DNA from: Mesorhizobium sp.
GTDB taxonomy: Bacteria > Pseudomonadota > Alphaproteobacteria > Rhizobiales > Rhizobiaceae
Assembly (NCBI GenBank): GCA_004017535.1
Contig: SAJS01000014.1
Location: 62,001-126,000, forward strand
Direction of reading: 5' to 3'
DNA: 64,000 nt
Positions 43,826 to 53,950 of this stretch are shown piece by piece. Each line of letters starts with the position of its first letter. The stretch's first letter is position 1. The notes under the pieces were generated by a model that saw only the letters and a program-made list of their open reading frames with translations, was not told the origin of the DNA and ran no database searches. Made by a program: the position numbers and the translations under genes.

Positions 43826-45406
43826 ATGTCGAGAACCAGCGAATCCGTTCATCTTTGGCCGGCGGCAGCCGCCGTGGAAGGCGATGCGCCTTCGATCTGG
43901 AATGGCCTCGTCGGGCATCCATGGCGATTGCTGGCGGTTTTGTGCCTCACCCAGATCGCTTGCTGGACCGTCATGCCGGCGCTCGTCAACGTTGGGCCGC
44001 CTTACGACGTCGTCGAGGGGTTCATGTGGGGCCGCGAGTGGGTTCTGCTGACCTATAAGCACCCGCAGCTGCCCTGCTGGCTGCTTGAGATCAGCCATCT
44101 CCTGACCGGCTCGTTTCGCTGGCCGCAATATATGCTTTCGCAACTGCTGGTCTCGACGACGTTCGTCCTGGTCTACCTTCTCGCGCGCGACATCATGGGT
44201 TCGACCCGCGCTCTCGCCGCGGTGTTGCTGATGCCCTCGATCTACTTCTTCGGCTGGCCGACCCCGCAATTCAACCACGACTACGCGCAGATGCCTTTCT
44301 GGGCCGGCATCTCATGGCTATTGTGGCGCGCGGCGCGCGACGGACGGCCCGGCTGGTGGCTCGCCCTCGGCGTCGTCTCCGGCATGGGACTCTACGCCAA
44401 GTTCTCGACGGCTTTGCTGCTGGTTTTCGGCGGCATCTGGCCCTTATACGATAGCCGTGCCCGGAACCGGCTCGCCACCCCATGGCCGTGGCTTGGCCTT
44501 GCGGTTTTCCTTGGCATCGCGGCACCGCTGGCGGTCGAACTTTTCCGGCTCGACTTCCTGCCGCTGACCTACGCCGCGCACCGCAACGAATGGGTGCTCG
44601 CGCACCGCGCCAGGCTTTACTATATCGGCGTCCAGCTTGCCGGGCTTTCCGCTGTTCCCGTCGTTCTTGCTCTGTCCGGCCTGCTGCGGCGGCGAGCAAG
44701 CCCCGCGCGGGAACCCTTGCAGCCCCAGCCGGCTCCCGAGCGACGCGCTATTATCTACCTGGCATGGATGGGCCTGGGACCAGCACTCCTCATCATGATC
44801 GCTTCGCTGTTCACTGGCACCGGCGAGTCCTGGGGCGCGACGATGTACAATCTCGTGGGCGCCCTGGCGATCGCGCTCCTGGGCCATCGGCTGGGAGCGA
44901 CGGAATTGCGCCGGCTGACGGTGCTGGCCCTGCTATGCGTGGTCGCCGTATCGAGCGCCTACGCCGTCACCCGATGGACCGGTTGCAACGTCCGCGGTCG
45001 CCTGCAGCCGATGTGCTGGCCGGCGCAATCGATCTCGCAGACGGCCGAGACGATCTGGCATGAAGCGGTGCCCGGGCCGTTGGGCATTGTCGGCGGCGAA
45101 GACGGCGTGGCCCGGCTCGCCGGGCTGGAAGCCGCGGACCAGCCTTCCATCTTCACGACTCTCGACAGGCGCCTCGCACCATGGATCACGGACCAGCGCC
45201 TGCGGGATCAGGGAATGCTGCTGGTATGGCCGAATGGCTGGCCACTCACGCCGCGGCAATTGGCCTGGACCGACGGCCTGCCGGTCAAGACGGTGTCTTT
45301 CGACTGGTCGCTCAGGGCGCCGCCCCTGGAGATCAACTTCGCCGTCATTCCACCCGGCAGATCCAGTTTCCCGGGAGACCCGCCCGGGCCACCCGACCCG
45401 GAATGA
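43826..45406 (+). CDS. Glycosyltransferase family 39-like membrane protein
   Basis: 526 residues, at least ten membrane helices. The first loop contains GPPYDVVEGFMWGREW and KHPQLPCWL, typical of PMT_2 family enzymes that use lipid-linked sugars, with the acidic residues as likely catalytic base. A large C-terminal periplasmic domain starts near residue 395. Probably modifies a surface glycan or lipid; acceptor unknown. Single gene ended by a strong hairpin. Confidence 0.87.
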   Translation: MSRTSESVHLWPAAAAVEGDAPSIWNGLVGHPWRLLAVLCLTQIACWTVMPALVNVGPPYDVVEGFMWGREWVLLTYKHPQLPCWLLEISHLLTGSFRWPQYMLSQLLVSTTFVLVYLLARDIMGSTRALAAVLLMPSIYFFGWPTPQFNHDYAQMPFWAGISWLLWRAARDGRPGWWLALGVVSGMGLYAKFSTALLLVFGGIWPLYDSRARNRLATPWPWLGLAVFLGIAAPLAVELFRLDFLPLTYAAHRNEWVLAHRARLYYIGVQLAGLSAVPVVLALSGLLRRRASPAREPLQPQPAPERRAIIYLAWMGLGPALLIMIASLFTGTGESWGATMYNLVGALAIALLGHRLGATELRRLTVLALLCVVAVSSAYAVTRWTGCNVRGRLQPMCWPAQSISQTAETIWHEAVPGPLGIVGGEDGVARLAGLEAADQPSIFTTLDRRLAPWITDQRLRDQGMLLVWPNGWPLTPRQLAWTDGLPVKTVSFDWSLRAPPLEINFAVIPPGRSSFPGDPPGPPDPE

Positions 45407-45441
45407 CCGGCCAGGCTTGATCCACCCGCCTGAATTCAAAA

Positions 45442-45462
45442 GGCGCCGGTTTCGCCGGCGCC
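45442..45462. terminator. Bidirectional hairpin terminator
   Basis: GGCGCCGG/CCGGCGCC stem with a 5-base loop (TTTCG), flanked by AAAA on the left and TTC on the right, between two convergent genes. Confidence 0.7.
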
Positions 45463-45489
45463 TTCAATAATCCACGCGCCTGGCGCGGC

Positions 45490-46863
45490 TCAGGCGTTGG
45501 CGACCTGCTTGTGCTGGATCGGATGGCTCTTCTTGAGCAGGTCCGAGACCAGGAAGGCGAGCTCGATCGCCTGATCGGCATTAAGGCGCGGATCGCAATG
45601 GGTATGATAGCGGTCGTGCAGGTCTTCGGCCGTGATGGCGCGCGCGCCGCCCGTGCATTCGGTGACGTTCTTGCCGGTCATCTCGACATGGATGCCGCCC
45701 GGATGCGTGCCTTCGGCGCGATGCACCTCGAAGAAGGTCTGCACTTCCTTGAGAATCCGGTCGAACGGCCGCGTCTTGTAGCCGGCTGCCTCGATGGTGT
45801 TGCCATGCATCGGATCAGACGACCACACGACGCTGCGGCCTTCCTTCTTCACCGCCCGCACCAGCTTCGGCAGGTGCTCGGCCACCTTGTCGGAGCCGAA
45901 GCGCGCAATCAGCGTCAATCGTCCAGGCTCATTCTCGGGATTAAGCAGGTCGATCAGTTCCAGCAAACCATCCGGCGTCAGCGACGGACCGCATTTCAGA
46001 CCGAGCGGATTCTTGATGCCGCGGCAATATTCGACATGGGCATGGTCGGGCTGGCGGGTGCGATCGCCGATCCAGATCATGTGGCCCGAGGTCGCGTACC
46101 AATCGCCGGAGGTGGAATCGACGCGCGTCAGCGCTTCCTCGAAACCGAGCAGCAGCGCCTCGTGGCTGGTGTAGAAATCGGTCTCGCGCAGCGCGAAATT
46201 GGTTTCCGACGTGATGCCGACCGCGCGCATGAATTCCATCGTCTCGGTGATGCGGTTCGCAAGCGATTCGTACTTCTCGCCTTGCGGGCTGTCGGCGACG
46301 AAGCCCAGCATCCAGCGATGCACGTTCTCCAGGCTGGCGTAGCCGCCCTGCGCGAAGGCGCGCAGAAGGTTGAGCGTCGCGGCCGACTGGCGGTAGGCCA
46401 TCTCCTGCCGGGCGGGATCCGGGATGCGCGACCTGGCGTCGAACTCGATGCCGTTGATGATGTCGCCGCGGTAGCTCGGCAATGTCACCCCGCCCTTGGT
46501 CTCGTTGTCCGAGGAACGCGGCTTGGCGAACTGGCCGGCGACGCGGCCGACCTTCACCACCGGCTGCGCACCGGCGAAGGTAAGCACCACCGACATCTGC
46601 AGGAAGACGCGGAAGAAGTCGCGGATGTTGTCGGCGCCATGCTCGGCAAAGCTCTCGGCGCAGTCGCCGCCCTGGAGCAGGAAGGCTTCGCCGGCGGCGA
46701 CTGCCGCCAGTTGCTTCTTCAGCTTGCGCGCCTCACCGGCAAAAACCAGCGGCGGGAACGTGGCAAGCTGGGCTTCCGTCGCCTTCAGCGCGACAAGGTC
46801 CGGATAGGCCGGAACCTGCTTGATCGGCTTCTCTCTCCACGAATTCGGCGACCATTTCGTCAT
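45490..46863 (-). CDS. 3-deoxy-7-phosphoheptulonate synthase, class II
   Basis: 457 residues, the usual class II length. [19 protein letters not shown] at the start, [25 protein letters not shown]-like [23 protein letters not shown] and [18 protein letters not shown] with metal and PEP ligands. First step of the shikimate pathway (PEP plus erythrose 4-phosphate). Plant-like class II enzymes are normal in rhizobia. The start at MTKWSPN is chosen from family starts; GGGTGCAGCG precedes it. Confidence 0.95.
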   Translation of the reverse strand: MTKWSPNSWREKPIKQVPAYPDLVALKATEAQLATFPPLVFAGEARKLKKQLAAVAAGEAFLLQGGDCAESFAEHGADNIRDFFRVFLQMSVVLTFAGAQPVVKVGRVAGQFAKPRSSDNETKGGVTLPSYRGDIINGIEFDARSRIPDPARQEMAYRQSAATLNLLRAFAQGGYASLENVHRWMLGFVADSPQGEKYESLANRITETMEFMRAVGITSETNFALRETDFYTSHEALLLGFEEALTRVDSTSGDWYATSGHMIWIGDRTRQPDHAHVEYCRGIKNPLGLKCGPSLTPDGLLELIDLLNPENEPGRLTLIARFGSDKVAEHLPKLVRAVKKEGRSVVWSSDPMHGNTIEAAGYKTRPFDRILKEVQTFFEVHRAEGTHPGGIHVEMTGKNVTECTGGARAITAEDLHDRYHTHCDPRLNADQAIELAFLVSDLLKKSHPIQHKQVANA

Positions 46864-46997
46864 CGCTGCACCCAATACTCTTCTCAGCGAACGCCCTCGC
46901 CCGCTATTTTCGCCCCAACAGAGGTCGCGGCTCCTTACACGAAGCCGACTGCCTATTCTAGCCGGGTTTTTCAGCGGCGGCGAATGGTCGGGGTGCA

Positions 46998-47141
46998 AAG
47001 GTATGTCGAGATTCAGGTCAGGCCGATCCGAGAACGGTGGGTTCCGAGAACCGGAGCGGAGCGTACTTGAAGTACGTGAGCACCGGAAGCGCAGGAAGCC
47101 GGCGTTCGCAGGCAGGCCTCACCTGAATATCGGCATACCTT
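46998..47141. repeat. RIME-like palindromic element, copy B
   Basis: Imperfect terminal inverted repeats 46998-47018 and 47121-47141 (19 of 21 positions pair). Core 47042-47096 matches copy A with one clear difference (CGTACT-TGA-AGTACG). The right end forms the mfd stop codon. Confidence 0.85.
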
Positions 47142-50100
47142 AAGCGGCCTTGTCGACGAGCCGCGCCAGCTGCGTCATCACCACGGCCGAGCCTGCCAGC
47201 CGCTTTTCCGCGTTAGGCCAGTCGCGGATGAAGACGACGCTGTGGTCGGCTCTGATCTTGGCCAGCGAACCCTGCTCGCCGATGAACTTGACCAGGCCGA
47301 CCGGATTGGGGAACTCGCGCTTGCGGAAATGGATGACGACGCCCTTGGGGCCGGCATCGAGCTTCTCGACATTGGCCTTGCGGCAGAGCGCCTTGATGAA
47401 GACGATCTTCAGCAGATGCGTCACCTCTTCCGGCAGCGGCCCGAACCGGTCGATCAGCTCGGCGCCGAAACCGTCGATCTCCTCCGTGGTCTCGAGGTCG
47501 CCGAGGCGGCGGTAGAGCGCCATGCGGAGCTGCAGATCGGGCACATAGCTTTCCGGGATCATCACAGCGGTGCCGACCGCGATCTGCGGCGACCAGCCGC
47601 CGTCCTGAACTTCACCGGTGTCCTTCACCTCGGCCACCGCCTCCTCCAGCATCTGTTGGTAAAGCTCGAAGCCGACCTCCTTGATGTGGCCGGACTGCTC
47701 TTCGCCGAGCAGATTGCCGGCGCCGCGGATATCGAGGTCGTGGCTGGCGAGCTGGAAGCCGGCACCGAGCGTGTCGAGCGACTGCAGCACCTTCAGCCGG
47801 CGCTCGGCCGTGTCGGTGAGCTTGCGGTTGGCCGGCAGCGTGAACAGCGCGTAGGCGCGCACCTTCGAGCGGCCGACACGGCCGCGCAACTGGTAGAGCT
47901 GCGCCAGGCCGAACATGTCGGCGCGATGGATGATCAGCGTGTTTGCGGTCGGGATGTCGAGGCCGGATTCGACGATGGTCGTCGACAGGAGCACATCGTA
48001 CTGGCCGTCATAGAAGGCGTTCATGATGTCGTCGAGCTCGCCCGGCGGCATCTGGCCATGCGCCACCGCGACCTTCAGCTCCGGCACGGATTCCTTCAGG
48101 AAATCATGGATTTCAGCCAGGTCGCTGATGCGCGGCACGACATAGAAGGAATGGCCGCCGCGATAGCGCTCGCGCAGCAGCGTCTCGCGGATGACCAGCG
48201 GATCGAAGGGCGAGATGAAGGTGCGCACCGCCATGCGGTCGACCGGCGGCGTGGCGATCAGCGACAGCTCGCGCACGCCGGTCAGCGCCAGCTGCAGCGT
48301 GCGCGGGATCGGCGTCGCCGACAGCGTGAGCACATGCACGTCGTTCTTGAGCTCCTTCAGCCGCTCCTTGTGCTTGACGCCGAAATGCTGCTCCTCGTCG
48401 ATGATGAGAAGTCCGAGATTCTTGAACGAAATCGAGCTGCCGAGCAGCGCATGCGTGCCGACCACTATGTCGACCGTGCCCTCGGCAACGCCCTTCTTGG
48501 TCTCGGCCAATTCCTTGGAACCGACAAGGCGCGAGGCCTGGGCGATGCGGATCGGCAGGCCCGAGAAGCGCTGCGAGAACGTCTTGAAATGCTGGCGCGA
48601 CAACAGCGTCGTCGGCACCACGACCGCCACCTGGAACCCCTCCATGGCGGCGATGAAGGCGGCGCGCAGCGCTACCTCCGTCTTGCCGAAGCCGACGTCG
48701 CCGCAGACCAACCGGTCCATCGGCTTGCCGGCGCCGAGGTCGTCCATGACGGCGTCGATCGCCGTCTGCTGGTCGTCGGTCTCCTCGTACGGGAAACGCG
48801 CGGCGAACTCTCCATAAAGCCCTGCCGCCGGGATCATCGCGGGCGCGGCGCGCATCTGCCGCTCGGCCGCGATGCGGATCAATTGCCCGGCCATGTCGAG
48901 CAGGCGCCGCTTCAGCCGCGCCTTGCGCGCCTGCCAGGCGCCGCCGCCCAACTTGTCGAGCGTTGCTTCGGCCGAATCCGAGCCGTAGCGCGACAGAAGC
49001 TCGATGTTTTCCACCGGCAGGAACAGGCGGTCGTCCCCCGCATAGTGGATCTCGAGACAGTCATGCGGCGCGCCAACCGCTTCGATGGTGCGCAGGCCGA
49101 TGAAGCGGCCGATACCGTGATCGGCATGGACGACGATGTCGCCGGCGGACAGCGACGAGGCCTCCGCGATGAAATCGGAAGCCTTCTTCTTGCGCTTCGA
49201 ACGCCGGATCAGCCTGTCGCCGAGGATGTCCTGCTCGGCGACGACCACCATGTCGTCGGTCTCAAAACCGGATTCGAGCGGCAGCACGGCAAGACCCGCC
49301 TGCCCCGGCTCGAGCTTTTCGACCTCGGCAAGCGTCGCGACGGTCTTCAGATTGCCGAGATGATGTTCGGCCAGGATCTGGCCGAGCCGGTCGAGCGAAC
49401 CCTCCGTCCAGCCGGCGACGATGACCCGGCGACGCGCGGCGCGCTCATCGGCAATGTGCTTCACCACCACGTCGAAGACGTTGATGTTCGGGTCGGCGCG
49501 CTCCTCGGCGAAGCTGCGGCCGTGCCGCGAGCCGGCATGGAAGACCTTCTTGCCTCCGACATCCGGGGCATCGAACACCGTGAAGTCGATATCTTCCCGC
49601 GGACCGAGCGAAGCCTTGAGATTGTCCGGCGACAGGTAAAGCAGGTCCGGCGCCACTGGCTTGTAGGGCACGGCATCCTTGAGCGCGCTGTCGGCCTGTT
49701 TCCGGCGCGCCTCGTAATGGTCGAGGATCAGCGTGTGCCGCTCGGCCAACGCCTCATGCGCCAGATGGTCGAAAACCACGGGCGCATCGGGCAGATAGTC
49801 GAACACCGTCTCCAGCCGCTCATAGAAGAAGGGCAGCCAGTGCTCCATGCCGGCGAAGCGCCGGCCTTCGCTGACCGCCGCATAGAGCGCGTCGTCGCGC
49901 GACGGCGCGCCGAAGGCCTCGATATAGCAGCGGCGGAAGCGGCTGATCGTCTCCGGCGTAAGCGCCACTTCGCTCATCGCCTGCAGCGACATCGACTTGC
50001 GCTGCCCGGTGGTGCGCTGGGTGGCCACGTCGAAAACGCGGATCGACTCCAGCGTATCGCCGAAGAAGTCGAGCCTGAGCGCCTCGCTCCAGCCGGGCGC

Positions 50101-50637
50101 GAAGAGGTCGAGAATGCCGCCGCGCACCGCGAATTCACCAAGCCCTCGCACCGTCGGCACGCGCTCGAAACCGGAAATCTCCAGTCGCGCAATCAGCGCG
50201 TTCATGTCGATCTGGTTGCCGGGCCTGGCGTGGAAGGTTTGCGCCTCGATCAATTCGGCCGGCGGGATACGCTGCAGCAGCGCATTCGCGGTGGTCAGGA
50301 TCACGGCGCGATGCGGCTTCTTCGCCAGCGCGATCATGGCGGAAAGCGCGTCGAGCCGCCGCGCCGCGGCGTCGGCGCCGGGCGAAACGCGATCGTAAGG
50401 CAGGCAGTCCCAGGCCGGCAGTTCCAGCACCGGCAGGCCCGGCGCGGCAAAGGCGAGCGCCTCGATGATCGCCGGCAGCCGCTGGCCGTCGCGTGCGACG
50501 AACAGCACCGGCTTGTCGGGCGCGATCTCCTTCGCCGTCCGGACCAGGGCGAAGGCTTCGTAGCCGTCGGCGACGCCGTCGACGATGAACTGGCCGGCGC
50601 GGCCCTTGGGCAGGCCGATGGAAGGAATGAGGCTCAT
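47140..50637 (-). CDS. mfd: Transcription-repair coupling factor
   Basis: 1165 residues. N-terminal UvrB-like module, central CarD-like RNA polymerase-interacting domain (ELLSRYG-type region after DIVVHADHGIGRFIG), RecG-like translocase with GDVGFGKTEVALRAA and IIDEEQHFGVKHKE, and a C-terminal TRCF domain. Removes RNA polymerase stalled at damage and recruits UvrA. 13 bases after sdhE, so co-transcribed. The last codon stop is in repeat element B. Confidence 0.98.
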   Translation of the reverse strand: MSLIPSIGLPKGRAGQFIVDGVADGYEAFALVRTAKEIAPDKPVLFVARDGQRLPAIIEALAFAAPGLPVLELPAWDCLPYDRVSPGADAAARRLDALSAMIALAKKPHRAVILTTANALLQRIPPAELIEAQTFHARPGNQIDMNALIARLEISGFERVPTVRGLGEFAVRGGILDLFAPGWSEALRLDFFGDTLESIRVFDVATQRTTGQRKSMSLQAMSEVALTPETISRFRRCYIEAFGAPSRDDALYAAVSEGRRFAGMEHWLPFFYERLETVFDYLPDAPVVFDHLAHEALAERHTLILDHYEARRKQADSALKDAVPYKPVAPDLLYLSPDNLKASLGPREDIDFTVFDAPDVGGKKVFHAGSRHGRSFAEERADPNINVFDVVVKHIADERAARRRVIVAGWTEGSLDRLGQILAEHHLGNLKTVATLAEVEKLEPGQAGLAVLPLESGFETDDMVVVAEQDILGDRLIRRSKRKKKASDFIAEASSLSAGDIVVHADHGIGRFIGLRTIEAVGAPHDCLEIHYAGDDRLFLPVENIELLSRYGSDSAEATLDKLGGGAWQARKARLKRRLLDMAGQLIRIAAERQMRAAPAMIPAAGLYGEFAARFPYEETDDQQTAIDAVMDDLGAGKPMDRLVCGDVGFGKTEVALRAAFIAAMEGFQVAVVVPTTLLSRQHFKTFSQRFSGLPIRIAQASRLVGSKELAETKKGVAEGTVDIVVGTHALLGSSISFKNLGLLIIDEEQHFGVKHKERLKELKNDVHVLTLSATPIPRTLQLALTGVRELSLIATPPVDRMAVRTFISPFDPLVIRETLLRERYRGGHSFYVVPRISDLAEIHDFLKESVPELKVAVAHGQMPPGELDDIMNAFYDGQYDVLLSTTIVESGLDIPTANTLIIHRADMFGLAQLYQLRGRVGRSKVRAYALFTLPANRKLTDTAERRLKVLQSLDTLGAGFQLASHDLDIRGAGNLLGEEQSGHIKEVGFELYQQMLEEAVAEVKDTGEVQDGGWSPQIAVGTAVMIPESYVPDLQLRMALYRRLGDLETTEEIDGFGAELIDRFGPLPEEVTHLLKIVFIKALCRKANVEKLDAGPKGVVIHFRKREFPNPVGLVKFIGEQGSLAKIRADHSVVFIRDWPNAEKRLAGSAVVMTQLARLVDKAA

Positions 50638-50650
50638 GGATAGGCGTTTT

Positions 50651-50938
50651 TCAAAATGTCATGGTCCGGCGCGACGCCATGATTTTCCGCAGCACCGCGC
50701 AATCGATATCAGGCGGAACCGGGTGCTCGCCGGTGACCATCGGCAGGAAATTGGTGTCGGGAATTTCGAGAAGCCTCTCATATTGGTCGATTTCATCGCC
50801 GGTCAAGGCGCCGATCTCGGCGTCGGCGAAGGAGCCGAGGATCAGGTCCATCTCGCGCATGCCGCGATGCCAGGAGCGGAACAGGAGCTTACGGCGCCGG
50901 GCATCCAGCCCCTCGCTTGATCGCTGTGTTCCGGTCAT
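50651..50938 (-). CDS. sdhE: Succinate dehydrogenase assembly factor 2
   Basis: 95 residues. RRKLLFRSWHRGMREMDLILGSF contains the RGxxE motif essential for flavinylation of SdhA. Helical, cytosolic. Located directly upstream of mfd and divergent from recG, which is the conserved alphaproteobacterial neighbourhood. Length normal. Confidence 0.95.
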   Translation of the reverse strand: MTGTQRSSEGLDARRRKLLFRSWHRGMREMDLILGSFADAEIGALTGDEIDQYERLLEIPDTNFLPMVTGEHPVPPDIDCAVLRKIMASRRTMTF

Positions 50939-51030
50939 GGCGCGCTATCCTTGTTCGAAGCGGCGCATATAGCGTGGATAGGGACCGGTGTCAGCCTTGC
51001 GCTGCGGCCGTCGCGACATAAGCTGACAGG

Positions 51031-53139
51031 ATGCGTCCCACCATCCTTGATCCGTTGTTCGTCCCGATCACTTCGCTTGCCGGCGTCGGCCCGAAGGTCG
51101 GCTTGCTGATCGAGCGTGTCGTGCCGGCCGATCTCGGCGATCGCGCCGCGCGCGCCGCCGATCTTCTGTTCCTGCTGCCCAATAGCGTTATCGACCGCCG
51201 CAACCGGCCCGGCATCGCGCTGTCGGCGGAGGGCCAGATCGTCACGCTCGAAGTGCGGGTCGATCGCCATCAGCCGCCGCCGCGCGGCAACAGGTCGGTG
51301 CCATACCGCGTCTACGCCCATGACGACACCGGCGAGGTCGCGCTGACCTTCTTCCATGCCCATGCCGCCTATCTGCTGAAGATGCTTCCCGAAGGCGAGC
51401 GTGTGGTGATCTCCGGCCGTATGGAGTGGTTCAACGGCCGCCCGACCATGGTCCATCCGGACCACATCGCGCCAATCGACGAGGCCGACGGCCTGCCGCT
51501 GGTCGAACCGGTCTACCCGCTCACCGCCGGTCTGTCGGCCAAGGTGCTGCGCCGCGCCATCGGACAGGCGCTGGGCCGCCTGCCGGAACTGCCGGAATGG
51601 CAGGATGACGCCTTCATGCGCCGCCATACCTTCCCGTCCTTCGGCGACGCGCTCGCCCGCATCCATTATCCCAAGGACCCGATCGACGTTGCCGTCGAGG
51701 GATCGGCCTGGCGGCGTCTCGCCTATGATGAGCTGCTGGCCGGCCAGGTGTCGTTGGCGCTGGTGCGGGCCAGAATCCGCCGCCTCTCGGGCCGGCCGCT
51801 CATCGGCGACGACCGCATCGTCGAGAAGCTGCGTGCCGCCTTGCCCTACAGACTAACCCCGAGCCAGGAATTCGCGCTCGGCGAGATCAACGCCGATCTC
51901 GCCGATCCCGAACGCATGCTGCGCCTGCTGCAGGGCGATGTCGGCTCCGGCAAGACGGTGGTGGCGCTGCTTGCCATGGCGCGCGCGGTGGAGGCCGGCG
52001 GCCAGGCGGCCCTGATGGCGCCGACCGAAATCCTGGCGCGGCAGCACCTGGCGACCATCGCGCCGCTGGCCGAGAAAGTCGGCTTGCGCCTCGCCATCCT
52101 CACCGGGCGCGAGAAGGGTCGCGAGCGTACTGAGACGCTTGCAGGCCTTGCCAACGGGACGATCCACATCGTCGTCGGCACGCATGCGCTGTTCCAGGAA
52201 ACGGTGACATTCCACGACCTTGTGCTGGCAGTCATCGACGAGCAGCATCGGTTCGGCGTCCACCAGCGCCTGGCTATCACCGCCAAGGGCGATGCGCCTG
52301 ACATGCTGGTGATGACGGCCACGCCGATCCCGCGCACGCTGGTGCTGACCGCCTTCGGCGACATGGACGTCTCGAAGCTCACCGAGAAACCCGCCGGGCG
52401 CCAGCCGATCCGCACCGTGACCCTGCCGATGGAGCGGCTGGAGGAACTGGTGGGTCGCATGCGCGATGCGGTTGCGGAGGGGCAAAAAATCTACTGGATC
52501 TGCCCGCTGGTGGAGGAATCCGAAGAGATCAAGCTAATGTCGGCGGAGGATCGCTTTGCTTCGCTGAAGCCGCTGTTCGGCGACCGCATCGGCCTCGTGC
52601 ATGGCCGCATGAAGGGTGCGGAGAAGGACGAGGCGATGCGCGCCTTCAAGGAGGGCGAGACACGCATTTTGATCGCCACCACCGTCATCGAAGTCGGCGT
52701 CGATGTGCCTGATGCGACCATCATGGTGATCGAGCATGCGGAGCGCTTCGGCCTTGCGCAGTTGCACCAGTTGCGCGGCCGCGTCGGGCGCGGCGACAAG
52801 CCCTCCTCCTGCGTGCTGCTTTACAAGGACCCGCTCGGAGAGACCGCGAAGCGCCGGCTTTCGGTGATGCGCGAGACCGAGGACGGCTTCCGCATTGCCG
52901 AGGAAGACCTCAAACTGCGCGGCGAAGGCGAATTGCTCGGCACCCGCCAGTCCGGCACGCCCGGCTTCCAGGTCGCGCGGATCGAATTCCATGCCGACCT
53001 GCTGGAGGCAGCACGCGACGACGCGCGGCTGATCCTGTCGCGCGACCCGGAACTGCAGTCCGAACGCGGCGAGGCGCTGCGCCTGTTGCTTTACCTGTTC
53101 GGCCGCGACGAGGCGGTCCGGCTGCTGCGCGCCGGCTGA
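51031..53139 (+). CDS. recG: ATP-dependent DNA helicase RecG
   Basis: 702 residues. N-terminal wedge domain with OB fold (TLEVRVDRHQPPPRGN), helicase core with GDVGSGKTVVALLAM, DEQHRFGVHQR, and C-terminal VGRGDKPSSCVLLY. Remodels stalled forks and Holliday junctions. Start at MRPTILDP; the AGG just before is close to the ATG. Its 3' end overlaps the DUF502 gene on the opposite strand by 49 bases. Confidence 0.97.
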   Translation: MRPTILDPLFVPITSLAGVGPKVGLLIERVVPADLGDRAARAADLLFLLPNSVIDRRNRPGIALSAEGQIVTLEVRVDRHQPPPRGNRSVPYRVYAHDDTGEVALTFFHAHAAYLLKMLPEGERVVISGRMEWFNGRPTMVHPDHIAPIDEADGLPLVEPVYPLTAGLSAKVLRRAIGQALGRLPELPEWQDDAFMRRHTFPSFGDALARIHYPKDPIDVAVEGSAWRRLAYDELLAGQVSLALVRARIRRLSGRPLIGDDRIVEKLRAALPYRLTPSQEFALGEINADLADPERMLRLLQGDVGSGKTVVALLAMARAVEAGGQAALMAPTEILARQHLATIAPLAEKVGLRLAILTGREKGRERTETLAGLANGTIHIVVGTHALFQETVTFHDLVLAVIDEQHRFGVHQRLAITAKGDAPDMLVMTATPIPRTLVLTAFGDMDVSKLTEKPAGRQPIRTVTLPMERLEELVGRMRDAVAEGQKIYWICPLVEESEEIKLMSAEDRFASLKPLFGDRIGLVHGRMKGAEKDEAMRAFKEGETRILIATTVIEVGVDVPDATIMVIEHAERFGLAQLHQLRGRVGRGDKPSSCVLLYKDPLGETAKRRLSVMRETEDGFRIAEEDLKLRGEGELLGTRQSGTPGFQVARIEFHADLLEAARDDARLILSRDPELQSERGEALRLLLYLFGRDEAVRLLRAG

Positions 53140-53843
53140 GCGCCAGGCGGCGGGTTGGCGAGACCACCTTCGACCGGTTCGCCATTCAGCGTCACCAGCT
53201 TGGCCTTGACTTCAGGGGCCACCATGCCTGCCGAGACGATCAGCTTGGCGCCGTCCTCGATCGACATGTCGAGCAGCACGATCTCGGATTTGTGCACATA
53301 CATCAGGAATCCGGTGGTCGGGTTCGGCGTGCACGGCATGAACACCGCAATCAGCGGATCGCCTTCCTGATCGAGCTTCTGGTTGATCTCGGTTTCCTTC
53401 TCGCTGGCGACGAAAACCAGCGACCAGACATCTTTGCGCGGATATTCGACCAAGCCGACCTGGCGGAACATGTCGCCCTTGTTCGACAGCACGGTCTCGA
53501 AAATCTGCTTCAGCGAGCCATAGATGCCGCGCACCAGCGGCATGCGACCCAGCAGCCGCTCGCCGAAATTGACGATGGCGCGGCCGACGATGTTGGCGGT
53601 CAGGAAACCAATCAGCGTGATCAGCACCAGCGCCACGATCAGCCCGAAGCCGGGCACCGGAAACGGCAGGTAGGTGTCGGGATTGTAGCGGGCCGGGATG
53701 TAGGGCTTCACCCAGGAATCGACCCAGCCGATCAGCGACCAGGCGATATAGGCCGTGATCGCCAGCGGCGCGCAGACGACGAACCCCGTCAGGAAATAGT
53801 TCCTCAGCCGGGTCATGCCAGAAGTCTTCGGGGCGTCGGACAT
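53091..53843 (-). CDS. DUF502 membrane protein
   Basis: 250 residues. Two helices (YFLTGFVVCAPLAITAYIAW and FGLIVALVLITLIGFLTANI) flank a loop; GRMPLVRGIYGSLKQIFETV and VFMPCTPNPTTGFLMYV are the DUF502 signature. Function unknown. The C-terminus is a Pro/Ala/Ser-rich tail that runs 49 bases antisense into recG. The start at MSDAPKTS follows GGTGAG. Confidence 0.9.
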   Translation of the reverse strand: MSDAPKTSGMTRLRNYFLTGFVVCAPLAITAYIAWSLIGWVDSWVKPYIPARYNPDTYLPFPVPGFGLIVALVLITLIGFLTANIVGRAIVNFGERLLGRMPLVRGIYGSLKQIFETVLSNKGDMFRQVGLVEYPRKDVWSLVFVASEKETEINQKLDQEGDPLIAVFMPCTPNPTTGFLMYVHKSEIVLLDMSIEDGAKLIVSAGMVAPEVKAKLVTLNGEPVEGGLANPPPGAQPARSSRTASSRPNR

Positions 53844-53950
53844 GGGGCTCACCGCGGCGCATGTTGCAGCGCAGAGATTAGAGAACCGCGAGCCGGTTTG
53901 GAACTGCGAAGTTTTTAAAGAATGCCTTCGCCAGAAAGGCGTATATCCAG

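Noticed and set aside
47242-50643. 1133-codon open frame antisense to mfd
   Set aside because: A codon-bias shadow of mfd in GC-rich DNA: Arg/Gln/His/Ala-rich composition, no domain, no ribosome-binding site, while mfd on the other strand is complete.
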